The notes under the pieces are model-generated. The model had not been told where the DNA came from. It was given only the letters and a program-made list of their open reading frames with translations, and searched no databases. From positions 2,728,001 to 2,792,000 of the forward strand of contig NZ_CP121666.1 in NCBI RefSeq assembly GCF_029714325.1: a DNA stretch of 64,000 bases, read 5' to 3'. The DNA comes from Bradyrhizobium sp. CB1717. Lineage in GTDB: Bacteria > Pseudomonadota > Alphaproteobacteria > Rhizobiales > Xanthobacteraceae. A program made the position numbers and the translations under genes. This document shows positions 1 to 11,248 of this stretch, in pieces (the stretch's first letter is position 1; the number at the start of each line of letters is the position of its first letter).

Positions 1-191
1 ACCTCCACCATCTCGACGTTGTAGGATTGGAAGCGCGCATCGACCGTGCCGATCGCTTTCATGCGCGACGGTGCGATCACGATTTCGCTCGCGCACGCTG
101 CGCGACCTGTCGCCGCGACGAGCAATGCGGCACCGATCATGCTGACGATGCGGAGGTTGCCGCATCGTCCGATCGCCGGCCTTGTATGCAC
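1..191 (-). CDS. Secreted protein, N-terminal part (runs off window)
   Basis: Only the first 63 codons are inside the window. I start it at a GTG (191) because an AGAAGG Shine-Dalgarno-like stretch lies 9 bp upstream; an ATG at 140 in the same frame is the alternative. The N terminus has basic residues, a hydrophobic stretch (MIGAALLVAATG) and an A-C-A type cleavage site, so export is likely. The mature start contains FQSYNVEMVEV, which reminds me of the opening of heparanase-like (GH79-type) glycosidases, but too little is visible to assign a function. It is divergent from the ABC transporter operon at 387. Confidence 0.55.
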   Translation of the reverse strand, partial: MHTRPAIGRCGNLRIVSMIGAALLVAATGRAACASEIVIAPSRMKAIGTVDARFQSYNVEMVE

Positions 192-265
192 GTCCTGATG
201 CCTTCTTATGCGCGCTGCCAAAAGCAGATGCAGCGGTCCGATCCATTAGCCGCGTTTATATCGCG

Positions 266-290
266 AATTTTTACTTCCAATTTTACTTCG
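266..290. repeat. Tandem direct repeat in the divergent promoter region
   Basis: AATTTTTACTTCC (266-278) is followed directly by AATTTTACTTCG (279-290) in an AT-rich patch between two divergent genes. Two adjacent half-sites of this kind could bind a regulator of the ABC transporter/hydroxylase operon. No matching family was recognised. Confidence 0.45.
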
Positions 291-318
291 CAAAAACTCA
301 GCCATAGCCTCACGCGCA

Positions 319-344
319 ACTGATCACATCCGCAGCCGATCAGT
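319..344. promoter_or_regulatory. Inverted repeat upstream of the ABC operon
   Basis: ACTGATC (319-325) and GATCAGT (338-344) form a perfect 7-bp dyad with a 12-nt spacer, ending 42 bp before the ATG at 387. It may be an operator or a leader hairpin; the sequence does not decide between them. Confidence 0.4.
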
Positions 345-386
345 GGCGATCGGGGCGAGCGTTCATCGTAACCAATGAGGGTTGCC

Positions 387-1736
387 ATGTCTGACAGGAT
401 TAAGGGGACATCCACTTCCGATCCGGCGGGAACGGAAGCGGGACTCGCGAAAAAGCTGAGCCGGCGCACACTGTTGAAGGGGGCGGCCGCAGTTGCGGGC
501 GCAGCCGCGGGGTCGGACGCGATCTGCGGATTCCCGACCATCTGGGCTCAGGAGATCAAGGACATCGAGCTGCGCCATGTCGGCGTGTCCTATTCGGTGG
601 TGAAGGCGATCGGCGACCAGGCGGCCAAGGATCTCGGCTTCAAGGTGACGATGCAGAACCTCGACACCTCCGCCGCCATCAACCGCTTCATAAGCCAGCC
701 TAATACGGTCGATATCGCCGATCTCGAGGGCTGGCAGGCGAAACTCGCCGCCAAGCGCGGCGTGATCCAGGGCATCGAGGTCAAGAAGGTCAAGGAGTTC
801 GACAACATCCTGCCGATCTTCACCAAGGGCGAGATCGACGGCCACAAGATACCGCGCCAGGGTATCTCGCCCTATGAAGCCATGTACATCGCCAAGCCCG
901 ATGCGACCGATCTCAACGACGGCGTCACCGAATGGGCGACCTTCCTGCCGCAGGTCTACAACGCCGACTCCATCGGCTACCGCCCCGACCTGGTCGGCCA
1001 TGAAGTGACCGAGTGGAAGGACCTGATCGATCCCAAATTCAAGGGCAAGGCCGCGATCCTCGACGTGCCCGCGATCGGCATCATGGACGCCGCGCTCTGC
1101 TTCGAAAGCGCCGGGCTGATCAAGTACGGCAACAAGGGCAACATGACCAAGGAGGAGATCGATTTCACCTGCAACAAGCTGATCGAGCTGAAGAAGCAGG
1201 GCCAGTTCCGCGCAACCTGGACCACCTTCGACCAATCGGTGCAGCTGATGGCGGCGGGCGAGGTGGTGATCCAGTCGATGTGGTCGCCGGCGGTCGCCGC
1301 GGTCCGCGTGAAAGAGATTCCCTGCGTTTATGCGCCGGTGAACGTCAAGAACGGCAAGGAAGGCTACCGCGGCTGGTGCAACGGCATGGGCCTGATGAAG
1401 CATCTGTCCGGCAAGAAGCTGGATGCCGCCTATGAATATCTCAACTGGTACCTCTCGGGCTGGCAGGGCGGCTTCGTCGCGCGCTACGGCTATTACAGCC
1501 CGGTGCCCTCGACCGCGAAGAAATTCCTCACCCCCGCGGAATGGGCGTTCTGGTACGAGGGCCAGCCCGCGCCGGAGGTCGTGAACGATCCCTATGGTGT
1601 CGCGATGGAGAAGGCCGGCACCAAGCGCGACGGCGGCTCGTTCCTCGACCGCGTCAAGAACATCTCGTGCTGGAACACGCTGATGGACGAGGCCGCCTAC
1701 ATGAACAAGCGCTGGAACGACTTCAAGGTGGCCTGA
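387..1736 (+). CDS. ABC transporter substrate-binding protein, polyamine type, Tat-exported
   Basis: A 449-residue periplasmic binding protein of the PotD/spermidine-putrescine class by length, composition and operon partners. The N terminus carries a twin-arginine signal: SRRTLLKG at about residues 25-32, followed by an Ala-rich hydrophobic stretch ending near WAQ (residue 55). I chose the ATG at 387 over the in-frame one at 375 because GAGGG lies 5 bp before it. Two permeases and an ATPase follow directly, so it captures the substrate for that importer. The ligand cannot be read from the sequence; the downstream molybdenum hydroxylase and amidase suggest a nitrogen-containing compound rather than a simple polyamine. 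Confidence 0.85.
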   Translation: MSDRIKGTSTSDPAGTEAGLAKKLSRRTLLKGAAAVAGAAAGSDAICGFPTIWAQEIKDIELRHVGVSYSVVKAIGDQAAKDLGFKVTMQNLDTSAAINRFISQPNTVDIADLEGWQAKLAAKRGVIQGIEVKKVKEFDNILPIFTKGEIDGHKIPRQGISPYEAMYIAKPDATDLNDGVTEWATFLPQVYNADSIGYRPDLVGHEVTEWKDLIDPKFKGKAAILDVPAIGIMDAALCFESAGLIKYGNKGNMTKEEIDFTCNKLIELKKQGQFRATWTTFDQSVQLMAAGEVVIQSMWSPAVAAVRVKEIPCVYAPVNVKNGKEGYRGWCNGMGLMKHLSGKKLDAAYEYLNWYLSGWQGGFVARYGYYSPVPSTAKKFLTPAEWAFWYEGQPAPEVVNDPYGVAMEKAGTKRDGGSFLDRVKNISCWNTLMDEAAYMNKRWNDFKVA

Positions 1737-1813
1737 AACCTGCTTTCCCTGACGACAGGCGCCGGCGCGGCGACGCGCCGGCGGATGAGATCGACGTCGA
1801 GGCGTTCGCTGAC

Positions 1814-2704
1814 ATGCAGCCAAGTCCAGCTCAGAGTCCAACTCCATCGCGATCCAACCTGGTCGGCTGGCTCTATGTCTCGCCGCTGGTCCTGGTGCTC
1901 GTGCCGTTCTTCGTGGGGCCGATCCTGGTGGTGCTGGCGGCGAGCTTCTTCGCCACCGACGGCTTTGGCGGGCTGACGCCGGGCTTCACGCTGGCGAGCT
2001 ATGTCGAGGTGCTGCACTCAGCGCTGACGCTGAAGCTGTATCTGGCGACGATCAAGTTCACGGTGCTGACCTGGATCTTCACGCTGATCATCGGCTTCTT
2101 CGTCGCATATTTTCTGGTGTTTCACGTTCGCAACCAGTTGCTCGCCATCGGCCTGTTCCTCCTTTGCACGGTGCCGTTCTGGACCTCGAACATCATCCGG
2201 ATGATTTCCTGGATCCCGCTGCTCGGCAAGGAAGGCCTGATCAACCAGGCGCTCCTGGCGACCGGCGCGATCCGTCAGCCGCTCGAGGTGCTGCTGTTCT
2301 CCGACCTCGCGGTTGTGATTGCCTATGTCCACCAGCTCACGATCTTCATGATCGTGCCGATCTTCAACTCCATGGCGCGGATCGACAAGAAGCTGATCGA
2401 GGCCGCGATCGACGCCGGCGCCAGCCGTTTCGACATCATGCGCCTGATCGTGGTGCCGATGTCCAAGAGCGGCATCGCGCTCGGCACCATCTTCGTGATC
2501 TCGATCGTGATGGGCGACTTCTTCGTGGTCAAGGTGATGTCCGGCGGCGGCTCGGCCTCGGTGGTCAGCGCCTTCTACGAGGACGTCGGTGTGCTGCAAT
2601 ATCCGACGGCGGCGGCCAGCGCCGTGCTGCTGACCTTGGTGCTGGTCGCGATCGTCTCGCTGATCCTGCGCACCGTCGATATCCGGCAGGAGATCACGCG
2701 ATGA
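1814..2704 (+). CDS. ABC transporter permease (PotB/PotH type)
   Basis: A 296-residue inner-membrane subunit with about six hydrophobic helices; the first spans WLYVSPLVLVLVPFFVG near residue 15. The cytoplasmic EAA loop that contacts the ATPase is visible as IEAAIDAGASRFD around residues 195-207. The open frame extends further upstream, but the earlier part overlaps the binding-protein gene in another frame. The ATG at 1814, with GAGG upstream and immediately before a soluble N-terminal tail, is the sensible start. The stop overlaps the next permease start in an ATGA arrangement, so the two are translationally coupled. Confidence 0.85.
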   Translation: MQPSPAQSPTPSRSNLVGWLYVSPLVLVLVPFFVGPILVVLAASFFATDGFGGLTPGFTLASYVEVLHSALTLKLYLATIKFTVLTWIFTLIIGFFVAYFLVFHVRNQLLAIGLFLLCTVPFWTSNIIRMISWIPLLGKEGLINQALLATGAIRQPLEVLLFSDLAVVIAYVHQLTIFMIVPIFNSMARIDKKLIEAAIDAGASRFDIMRLIVVPMSKSGIALGTIFVISIVMGDFFVVKVMSGGGSASVVSAFYEDVGVLQYPTAAASAVLLTLVLVAIVSLILRTVDIRQEITR

Positions 2705-3591
2705 GCGCGGTTCTCGCTGAGATGCCGGAGACGATTGCGCCCGCAACCGGCAAGGCGATCGCGCCGAGCAAGGGCGGCAGGCCCTGGACGTTCTACGTGC
2801 TGGCGACACTGTTTGCGGCTTACGTGCTCGCGCTCTACGGCCCGATGTTCTGCATCTACATCCTGTCGTTCCAGGACATTCGCGGCGGCCTCGTCTTCCC
2901 GATGAAGGGCCAGTCGATGCACTGGTTCGTCGATCTCTTCACCCAGGTGCGGACCGGCGACGTCCAGGGCTCGTTCGACCGTTCGATCAAGCTCGCCGTG
3001 ATCGTCACCGTCATCACGGTGGTGGTGTCGTTCCTCGCCGGCCTCGGCTTCCGCAGGCGTTTCCGCGGCGACACCGTCGTCTTCTACATGATGATCGGCA
3101 GCCTGGTTGCGCCCGGCCTGGTGCTCGGCCTCGGCACGGGGCTCCTGTTCCAGGCGCTCGGGCTGAATGCCAGCTGGTATACCTCGGCGCTGGGCGCGCA
3201 GCTGTCCTGGACACTGCCGTTCGGCGTGCTGGTGATGTTCGCGGTGATGTCGCGCTTCAACCATGTCTGGGAGGAGGCGGCCTACGATCTCGGCGCCAGC
3301 CGCTGGCAATCGATCCGGCTGGTGATGATCCCGGTGCTCGCGCCGGGCCTCGTCGCGGTCGCGCTGTTCGGCTTCACGCTGTCCTATGACGAGTTCGCGC
3401 GCAGCCTGCAGACCGCGGGCTCGCTGAACACGCTGCCGCTGGAGATCTGGAGCATGACGCTGAACGTCACCTCGCCCTCGCTCTACGCGCTCGGCACGGT
3501 GACCACCATCGTCTCCTTCTTCGTCATCGGCGCCAGCCTCGGCACCATCGTGTTGATTCAGAAGAAGCGCGGCACCCGCACAAAGGGTTAG
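2701..3591 (+). CDS. ABC transporter permease (PotC/PotI type)
   Basis: A 296-residue second membrane subunit that pairs with the permease before it; the start overlaps that gene by 4 bp (ATGA). Hydrophobic helices begin at about residue 28 (FYVLATLFAAYVLALYG). The EAA loop reads WEEAAYDLGASRWQS at about residues 190-204. A short polar N-terminal tail precedes helix 1. The ATPase gene begins 3 bp after its stop. The two-permease layout is that of spermidine/putrescine-type importers. Confidence 0.85.
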   Translation: MSAVLAEMPETIAPATGKAIAPSKGGRPWTFYVLATLFAAYVLALYGPMFCIYILSFQDIRGGLVFPMKGQSMHWFVDLFTQVRTGDVQGSFDRSIKLAVIVTVITVVVSFLAGLGFRRRFRGDTVVFYMMIGSLVAPGLVLGLGTGLLFQALGLNASWYTSALGAQLSWTLPFGVLVMFAVMSRFNHVWEEAAYDLGASRWQSIRLVMIPVLAPGLVAVALFGFTLSYDEFARSLQTAGSLNTLPLEIWSMTLNVTSPSLYALGTVTTIVSFFVIGASLGTIVLIQKKRGTRTKG

Positions 3592-3593
3592 GA

Positions 3594-4700
3594 ATGAAGA
3601 ACGATCGCGGCGATATCGAACTGGCAGGCGTCTGCAAAAGCTTTGACGGCGTGACCAATGTGGTCGACGGCGTCAACCTCAAGATCGCAGACGGCGCCTA
3701 TTGCTGCTTCATCGGCCCCTCCGGCTGCGGCAAGACCACGATCCTGCGCATGATCGCGGGCCATGAGGATCCGACCGCAGGCGAGATCGTGATCGGCGGG
3801 CAGAACGTCGTCGGGCTCGCGCCGGTGCAGCGCCGCACCGCGATGATGTTCCAGTCCTATGCGCTGTTCCCGCATCTGACCGTGCGCGAGAACATCGCCT
3901 TCGCCTTGCGCGTGCGCGGCATGTCCAAGGCCGATCGGCTGCGGTCTGCCGACGCCATGATCGAGAAGGTGCGGTTGACGCAATTCGCCGGCCGCCTGCC
4001 GGCCCAGCTCTCAGGCGGCCAGCAGCAGCGCGTGGCGTTGGCGCGTGCCGCGATCACCGAGCCGCGCGTGCTGCTGCTCGACGAGCCGCTGTCGGCGCTC
4101 GACGAGCAGCTCCGCGTCCAGATGCGCCAGGAGCTCCGGCGGATGCAGCAGGAGCTCGGCATCACCTTCATCCACGTCACCCACACCCAGCTCGAGGCGA
4201 TCGCGCTTGCCGACCTCGTCGTGGTGATGGAGCAGGGCAGGATCAAGCAGGCGGGCCCGGCGCGCGAGGTCTACGCCCATCCGCACGACCGCTACGTTGC
4301 CGAATTCATGGGTGGGCAGAACGTACTGTCCGGCCGCGTCGAGAAGGTCAACGGCGCGAGCTTTACGCTCGCACAGGCCGCGCCCTCTGGGATCGAGGTG
4401 CCGCTACAGGCCCGTCCGACCGTCAGCGTCGGCGACAAGGTCGATATCGCTGTGCGCCGCGACGATGTTGCGCTGGTGAGACCCGGCAAGGAGCTGCCGC
4501 CCGGTTGCACCACATCGCTGCGGAGCCGCGTGCTCGCGATCGAATACCAGGGCTATTTCGTCAAGGTCATGCTCGACACCGTGCCGGACGACGAGTTCGT
4601 GGCCTATGTCCCGGAAAAGACCTTCTTCGCAGATCCCTTCACCGTCGGCGATGTCGTGATGGCCACATGGGCCACCGGCAGCGCCCTTCCACTCGCCTAG
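3594..4700 (+). CDS. ABC transporter ATP-binding protein (PotA type)
   Basis: A 368-residue ATPase that powers the importer. Walker A is GPSGCGKTT at about residues 41-49, the signature motif LSGGQQQR at about 139-146, Walker B LLLLDEP at about 159-165, and the switch histidine lies in HVTH near 195. The C-terminal third is the TOBE/MOP-like regulatory region common in polyamine, iron and sugar importers. Length and motif spacing fit a complete, functional subunit. Confidence 0.88.
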   Translation: MKNDRGDIELAGVCKSFDGVTNVVDGVNLKIADGAYCCFIGPSGCGKTTILRMIAGHEDPTAGEIVIGGQNVVGLAPVQRRTAMMFQSYALFPHLTVRENIAFALRVRGMSKADRLRSADAMIEKVRLTQFAGRLPAQLSGGQQQRVALARAAITEPRVLLLDEPLSALDEQLRVQMRQELRRMQQELGITFIHVTHTQLEAIALADLVVVMEQGRIKQAGPAREVYAHPHDRYVAEFMGGQNVLSGRVEKVNGASFTLAQAAPSGIEVPLQARPTVSVGDKVDIAVRRDDVALVRPGKELPPGCTTSLRSRVLAIEYQGYFVKVMLDTVPDDEFVAYVPEKTFFADPFTVGDVVMATWATGSALPLA

Positions 4701-4719
4701 ACCCGTCGCGCACAGGAGT

Positions 4720-5211
4720 ATGACCGTGCAGATATCCTTCACCCTCAACGGACGGCCAACCACCGTGGACGTCGAGCCGGCAACGCTCGTCGCCGAGCTC
4801 CTGCGCGAGCAGCTCAACCTCACCGGCACCCATATCGGCTGCGATACCAGCCAGTGCGGCGCCTGCGTGGTGCACCTCGACGGTCTTCCCGTGAAGAGCT
4901 GCACCTTGCTCGCGCCCGCGCTCGATGGCGCGAGCCTGCTCACCATCGAAGGTCTCCAAGGCGCGCCGGGCTCGAACCGGATGCATCCGATGCAGGAAGC
5001 CTTTCGCGAGCATCACGGCCTGCAATGCGGCTTCTGCACGCCGGGCATGCTGATGACGGCCGTGGCTCTCGCGGCCGAGAAGCCGGACCTGACGGAGGCC
5101 GACGTCCGTCACGGCCTCGAAGGCAATATCTGCCGCTGCACCGGCTACCAGAACATCGTCGTCTCGGTCATGGCCGGCGCGGCCGCCATGCACGCCGCCA
5201 AGGGAGAGTGA
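4720..5211 (+). CDS. Molybdenum hydroxylase, [2Fe-2S] small subunit
   Basis: A 163-residue iron-sulfur subunit of the xanthine dehydrogenase / CO dehydrogenase family. The plant-ferredoxin-like cluster ligands are in GCDTSQCGACVV (Cys at about 42, 47, 50 and 62). The helical-domain cluster uses CGFCTPGM (about 103-110) and CRCTGYQN (about 138-145). It passes electrons from the molybdenum site to FAD. An AGGAG site lies close before the ATG. The large subunit starts 2 bp after its stop. Confidence 0.92.
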   Translation: MTVQISFTLNGRPTTVDVEPATLVAELLREQLNLTGTHIGCDTSQCGACVVHLDGLPVKSCTLLAPALDGASLLTIEGLQGAPGSNRMHPMQEAFREHHGLQCGFCTPGMLMTAVALAAEKPDLTEADVRHGLEGNICRCTGYQNIVVSVMAGAAAMHAAKGE

Positions 5212-5213
5212 TC

Positions 5214-7601
<2,388 letters not shown>

Positions 7602-7613
7602 GGAGGACAACAA

Positions 7614-8411
7614 ATGAAACCGTTTGCCTATCACCAGCCGGGCCAGATTCCCGACGCGGCCAAGCTCCTGACCTCGATCGAGGACAGCAAGCTCGTTGCC
7701 GGCGGCATGACGCTGATCCCGACGCTGAAGCAGCGGCTGGCGAGCCCCGTCGCGCTGGTCGATATGTCGAAGCTCGGATCGCTGAAGGGGATCACTGACG
7801 ACGGCGTCACCATCACCATTGGCGCAATGACGCCGCATGCAGTGGTGGCGGCCTCAAAACTCGTCCAGGCAAAAATCCCCGGGCTCGCGGCGCTGGCCTC
7901 GATGATCGGTGATCCCGCCGTGCGCAGCCGCGGCACCATCGGCGGCTCGGTTGCCAACAACGATCCGGCGGCTGATTATCCAGCCGGGGTGCTCGGCCTC
8001 GGCGCGACCGTCATCACCAGCACACGTGAGATCGCGGCCGACAAGTTCTTCCTGGGGCTGTTCGAGACCGCGCTTGAGTCGGGCGAGATCATTACCGCGA
8101 TCCGCTTCCCGGTGCCGCTCAAGGCAGGCTACGCAAAGTTCAAGGCGCCGGCCTCGCGCTATGCGCTGGTCGGCGTGTTCGTCGCGAAATTCGCCGATGG
8201 GGTTCGCGTCGCCGTCACCGGCGCGGGGCCAGGCGTGTTCCGCGTGCCGCCGATGGAGGCGGCGCTGTCGGGCAATTTCGATGCCTCCGCGATCGCGGCG
8301 ATCAAGATCGATACCGACGGCCTCACCTCCGATATCCATGCCGAAGCCGATTATCGTGCGCATCTCGTCACGGTGATGGCCAAGCGCGCCGTCGACGCGG
8401 CGCTCAGCTAG
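7614..8411 (+). CDS. Molybdenum hydroxylase, FAD-binding medium subunit
   Basis: A 265-residue FAD subunit that completes the three-subunit enzyme. Flavin-binding motifs are AGGMTLIP (about residues 29-36) and [16 protein letters not shown] (about 108-123). GGAGG lies upstream of the ATG. The gene order small-large-medium differs from the medium-small-large order of classical cox clusters; all three are full length. Confidence 0.9.
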   Translation: MKPFAYHQPGQIPDAAKLLTSIEDSKLVAGGMTLIPTLKQRLASPVALVDMSKLGSLKGITDDGVTITIGAMTPHAVVAASKLVQAKIPGLAALASMIGDPAVRSRGTIGGSVANNDPAADYPAGVLGLGATVITSTREIAADKFFLGLFETALESGEIITAIRFPVPLKAGYAKFKAPASRYALVGVFVAKFADGVRVAVTGAGPGVFRVPPMEAALSGNFDASAIAAIKIDTDGLTSDIHAEADYRAHLVTVMAKRAVDAALS

Positions 8412-8427
8412 CTCTTTAGGGTTGATG

Positions 8428-9918
8428 ATGACTGATGGTTCCGGCCGAGCGGCCTTCCCGCCGGCGCCGACTGGCCTTGGCGCGCTCTCTGCAACCGAGA
8501 TCATGGCCGGCTACCGGCGCAAGGCGTTCACTCCGCGCGATGTCGTCGACGACACCATCGCCGCGCTTCAGGCGACGAACGAGGCCTGCAATGCGGTGGT
8601 GACGCCGATGTACGAGCAGGCGAGGGCGGAGGCCGACCGTCTCACCAGGGAGATGCGCGCGGGCGAGGTCACGGGACCGCTCGCCGGTGTGCCCGTCACG
8701 ATCAAGGATCTCGTCTTCGTCGCGGGCGTGCCCGCTTATGCCGGCTCGCCCATGAACAAGGCGTTCGTGCCCGACGTCGATGCCGCCGTGGTCTCGGCCC
8801 TGAAGACAGCCGGCGCGATCATCACCTGCAAGACAACCACCTGCGAGTCCGGCTACAAGTTGACGGCGGACAGCCCGCTCACGGGCACGACGCGGAATCC
8901 GTGGAATCCCAGCCGTACCAGCGGCGGCTCGAGTGGCGGCGCGGCAGCCGGCGTTGCCGCCGGTTGCGGTCCGATCGCGATCGGCACCGATGGCGTCGGC
9001 TCGATCCGCGTGCCCTCGTCCTTCTGCGGCGTGTTCGGCCTGAAGCCGACCTTCGGCCTCGTCCCGCGCTCGCCCGGTTTCTCGCCGCCGTCCTGGGCCT
9101 CGCTCGCCCATACCGGCCCGATCACGCGCACGGTGGCGGACGCCGCGCTCACGCTGGAGATCATTGCTTGCTATGATATGCGCGACGCCGCAAGCCTGCC
9201 GGTACCATCCCGCCGCTTCGATACCAACCCCGCGCCATTGAATGGAATCCGCATCGGCGGCAGCGTCGATCTCGGCTACGCCGCCGTCAGTCCCGATGTG
9301 AGAGCAGCGTTCAACAAGGCGCTGGCCATTCTCGACTCCTGCGGCGCGCAGGTGACGATGGACGGGCCGGGCCTCGATCCCGGTATTCTCGAGCATACCC
9401 TGAAGCCGATTGCCTTCACCGAACAGGCGGCGGCAGTCGCGACCAAGACCACGGCTGATCTCGCAAGCTCTGAAGCCGACTATCGCGACGTCGTCCACGC
9501 CGGCCGTCACTACAGCGGCACGGACTATATCGAGGCCGGCTACCGGCGCGGTCAGGCGCGCAATGCGTTCCTCAAATTGTTCGAGCGCGTCGATGCGCTG
9601 GTGACCCCGACGGTCGCTGTGACCGCGTTCGAGGCCGGGCAGATCGGTGTCGGCTCGATCGACGGCCGCGAGGTCGATCCGCATCTCGGCTGGTCGCCCT
9701 TCACCTGGCCGATCAATCTCGCCGGGCTTCCGGCGGCGACGCTGCCCTGCGGCTTCGACCGCGACGGCATGCCGATCGGTTTGCAGATCGTCGCGGCCTG
9801 GCTCGACGAGCCCACGATTTTCCGCATCGCCGCAGCGTTCGAAGCGGCGCAGCTTTGGGGGAAGTTCTGGCCGTCAATGGCATTGAACGAGCAATGGGGA
9901 GTGAGGGCAAAAGCGTAG
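8428..9918 (+). CDS. Amidase signature-family hydrolase
   Basis: A 496-residue amidase. The Ser-cisSer-Lys triad is visible: Lys about 92 in TIKDLVF, the cis-Ser in the Gly/Ser-rich GGSSGGAAAG stretch (about 165-174), and the nucleophile Ser about 192 in GSIRVPSSFCG. Three starts are possible (TTG 8422, ATG 8425, ATG 8428); AGGG at 8418-8421 is best spaced for 8428. As the last gene after the hydroxylase, it plausibly releases ammonia from an amide formed from, or carried by, the imported compound. The substrate is unknown. GatA is unlikely because gatB and gatC are absent and the gene sits in a catabolic operon. Confidence 0.85.
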   Translation: MTDGSGRAAFPPAPTGLGALSATEIMAGYRRKAFTPRDVVDDTIAALQATNEACNAVVTPMYEQARAEADRLTREMRAGEVTGPLAGVPVTIKDLVFVAGVPAYAGSPMNKAFVPDVDAAVVSALKTAGAIITCKTTTCESGYKLTADSPLTGTTRNPWNPSRTSGGSSGGAAAGVAAGCGPIAIGTDGVGSIRVPSSFCGVFGLKPTFGLVPRSPGFSPPSWASLAHTGPITRTVADAALTLEIIACYDMRDAASLPVPSRRFDTNPAPLNGIRIGGSVDLGYAAVSPDVRAAFNKALAILDSCGAQVTMDGPGLDPGILEHTLKPIAFTEQAAAVATKTTADLASSEADYRDVVHAGRHYSGTDYIEAGYRRGQARNAFLKLFERVDALVTPTVAVTAFEAGQIGVGSIDGREVDPHLGWSPFTWPINLAGLPAATLPCGFDRDGMPIGLQIVAAWLDEPTIFRIAAAFEAAQLWGKFWPSMALNEQWGVRAKA

Positions 9919-9974
9919 GGGGCCGGAACCGGACGGCCTCGTCCCCGCGGCTCGAAAATTTTTAGAGCAGCCCC

Positions 9975-10002
9975 CTTGAAATCGATATCGGTTTTTCTAG
10001 GT
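9975..10002 (+). promoter_or_regulatory. Possible heat-shock (RpoH-type) promoter
   Basis: CTTGAA (9975-9980) resembles the -35 element of sigma-32-type promoters. After a 16-nt spacer comes CTAGGT (9997-10002), a poor -10. It lies ahead of the ROSE leader, so the transcript would include the thermometer. Only the -35 match is good. Confidence 0.3.
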
Positions 10003-10009
10003 CATTTTT

Positions 10010-10134
10010 CGCCGCGAGAGCGGTGTGCCGGACGCCAGATCGGGTCCGGCGCGGGCGCCGGACTGGTCGTCGGACCTGTCTGATCCCTGTCCTGCGCTCC
10101 TTCGTATCCATCTTGCTCTCAGGAGGACTTGGTT
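10010..10134 (+). promoter_or_regulatory. ROSE-type RNA thermometer in the Hsp20 5' leader
   Basis: Just before the ATG at 10135, TCTTGCT (10111-10117) and AGGAGGA (10121-10127) flank a 3-nt CTC loop. This is the classic ROSE arrangement, in which U(U/C)GCU pairs imperfectly, with a G-G mismatch, to the Shine-Dalgarno and melts at heat-shock temperature. Upstream are stem-forming segments: CCGC-GAGA-GCGG (10012-10023), GCCGGAC (10027-10033) with GTCCGGC (10044-10050), and a second GCCGGAC (10057-10063) that could compete for the same partner. ROSE control of small heat shock genes is established in Bradyrhizobium. Confidence 0.82.
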
Positions 10135-10596
10135 ATGAGGACCAGTTTCGACTTCGCGCCCCTGTGGCGCTCCACCATCGGCTTCGATCATCTGGCTGAC
10201 CTCGTCGACAGCACGTTGCGCCAGGCGACCGAGGACAACTATCCCCCCTACAATATCGAGCGTTCCGGCGAGGACCACTACCGCATCAGCCTTGCGGTGG
10301 CGGGCTTTGGCGCCAGCGACATCTCGGTGACGGCCGAGCAGAACGCGCTCACCATCGAGGGCCGGAAGCCCGAGACTGCTGCGCACGAATATCTGTACCA
10401 AGGCATCGCCGCGCGTCCGTTCCGGCGCGTGTTCAATCTCGCCGACTATGTCCAGGTGAAGCAGGCCTCGTTCCAGGACGGGCTGCTGATCATCGACCTG
10501 GTCCGCGAGGTCCCGGAAGCCATGAAGCCGCGCCGGATCGCGATCACGAACGGCGCTCCTGCGGCATCGCAGATCGAGCAGAAGAAAGCGGCCTGA
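10135..10596 (+). CDS. Hsp20 small heat shock protein
   Basis: A 153-residue alpha-crystallin-type holdase that keeps unfolding proteins soluble in the cytoplasm. The ATG at 10135 lies 8 bp after AGGAGG; an in-frame TTG at 10129 is too close. The alpha-crystallin domain spans about residues 35-130, with PPYNIERSGEDHYRISLAVAG at its start and the beta-strand LTIEGRK. The typical C-terminal I-x-I anchor is weak here (RRIAITNG). This N-terminal style is that of the rhizobial class A Hsp20 proteins. First gene of the heat-shock operon. Confidence 0.92.
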   Translation: MRTSFDFAPLWRSTIGFDHLADLVDSTLRQATEDNYPPYNIERSGEDHYRISLAVAGFGASDISVTAEQNALTIEGRKPETAAHEYLYQGIAARPFRRVFNLADYVQVKQASFQDGLLIIDLVREVPEAMKPRRIAITNGAPAASQIEQKKAA

Positions 10597-10672
10597 GCGC
10601 TCGATCGATCCAATGGCGGAACGCGGCTCGCGAATGCGCGGGCCGCGCTCCCGATGCATGAAGGAGGCAATC

Positions 10673-11164
10673 ATGGGTTTTCGTGATCTCATTCCCTGGT
10701 CGAGAAACCAGGATCTCGCGCCCGCGCGCGAGAATTTCGATCCGTTCCTGACGCTTCACCGCGAGATGAACCGTCTGTTCGAAGACGTCTTCCGCGGTTT
10801 CGGCGGGACCAGTCTGTCGCCGCTGATGGAAGGCCGTTTCGGCTGGCCGAAGGTCGAGCTCAGCGAGACCGACAAGACGCTGACCGTTTCGGCGGAGCTT
10901 CCCGGCCTGACGGAGAAGGACGTCCAGGTCGAGGTCGCCAATGGCGTCCTGACCGTCCGCGGCGAGAAGAAGGCGGAGCGCAACGGCGAAGGCAGGTACT
11001 TCACCGAGCGCTACTACGGCGCCTTCGAGCGGCAGATCCCGCTGGAGGGCGTTGAAGAAGACAAGGCGGAGGCGTCGTTCACCAACGGCGTCCTGACCGT
11101 GTCGCTGCCGAAATCCGAGAAGGCGCGCGAAGGCGTCAAGCGCATCGCGATCAACACGCATTAG
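10673..11164 (+). CDS. Hsp20 small heat shock protein, second type
   Basis: A 163-residue small heat shock protein, clearly different from its neighbour. AAGGAGG sits 6 bp before this ATG; the open frame extends further up without a good start. The alpha-crystallin domain runs from about residue 55 (WPKVELSETDKTLTVSAELPG) to the end, with GVLTVRGEKK and the closing GVLTVSLPK strand. This resembles the bacterial class B or general Hsp20 type. Two distinct Hsp20 classes in one transcript suggest co-assembly or a division of labour. Confidence 0.92.
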   Translation: MGFRDLIPWSRNQDLAPARENFDPFLTLHREMNRLFEDVFRGFGGTSLSPLMEGRFGWPKVELSETDKTLTVSAELPGLTEKDVQVEVANGVLTVRGEKKAERNGEGRYFTERYYGAFERQIPLEGVEEDKAEASFTNGVLTVSLPKSEKAREGVKRIAINTH

Positions 11165-11173
11165 CGCCGAGCG

Positions 11174-11197
11174 CGGCGGCGGCGATTGCCGCCGCCG
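11174..11197 (+). terminator. Strong intercistronic stem-loop
   Basis: CGGCGGCGGC (11174-11183) and GCCGCCGCCG (11188-11197) form a perfect 10-bp GC stem with a GATT loop, 9 bp after the second hsp20 stop. There is no T-run, so full Rho-independent termination is unlikely. It could attenuate the transcript or protect the hsp20 mRNA 3' end while allowing some read-through to the protease gene. Confidence 0.55.
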
Positions 11198-11248
11198 TCC
11201 CATCGTCGACAACGTCCCTTGGAAAGGAGCATGAGGGGAGGTACCACC

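Noticed and set aside
363..1847. A 494-codon open frame on the minus strand over the binding protein gene
   Set aside because: It is antisense to a clear ABC binding protein, has no domain, and shows the His/Arg/Asp-rich composition of antisense frames in GC-rich DNA.
9919..9965. Rho-independent terminator after the amidase
   Set aside because: A short GGCCG/CGGCC stem exists, but the T-run lies about 20 nt away, so the pair is not convincing.
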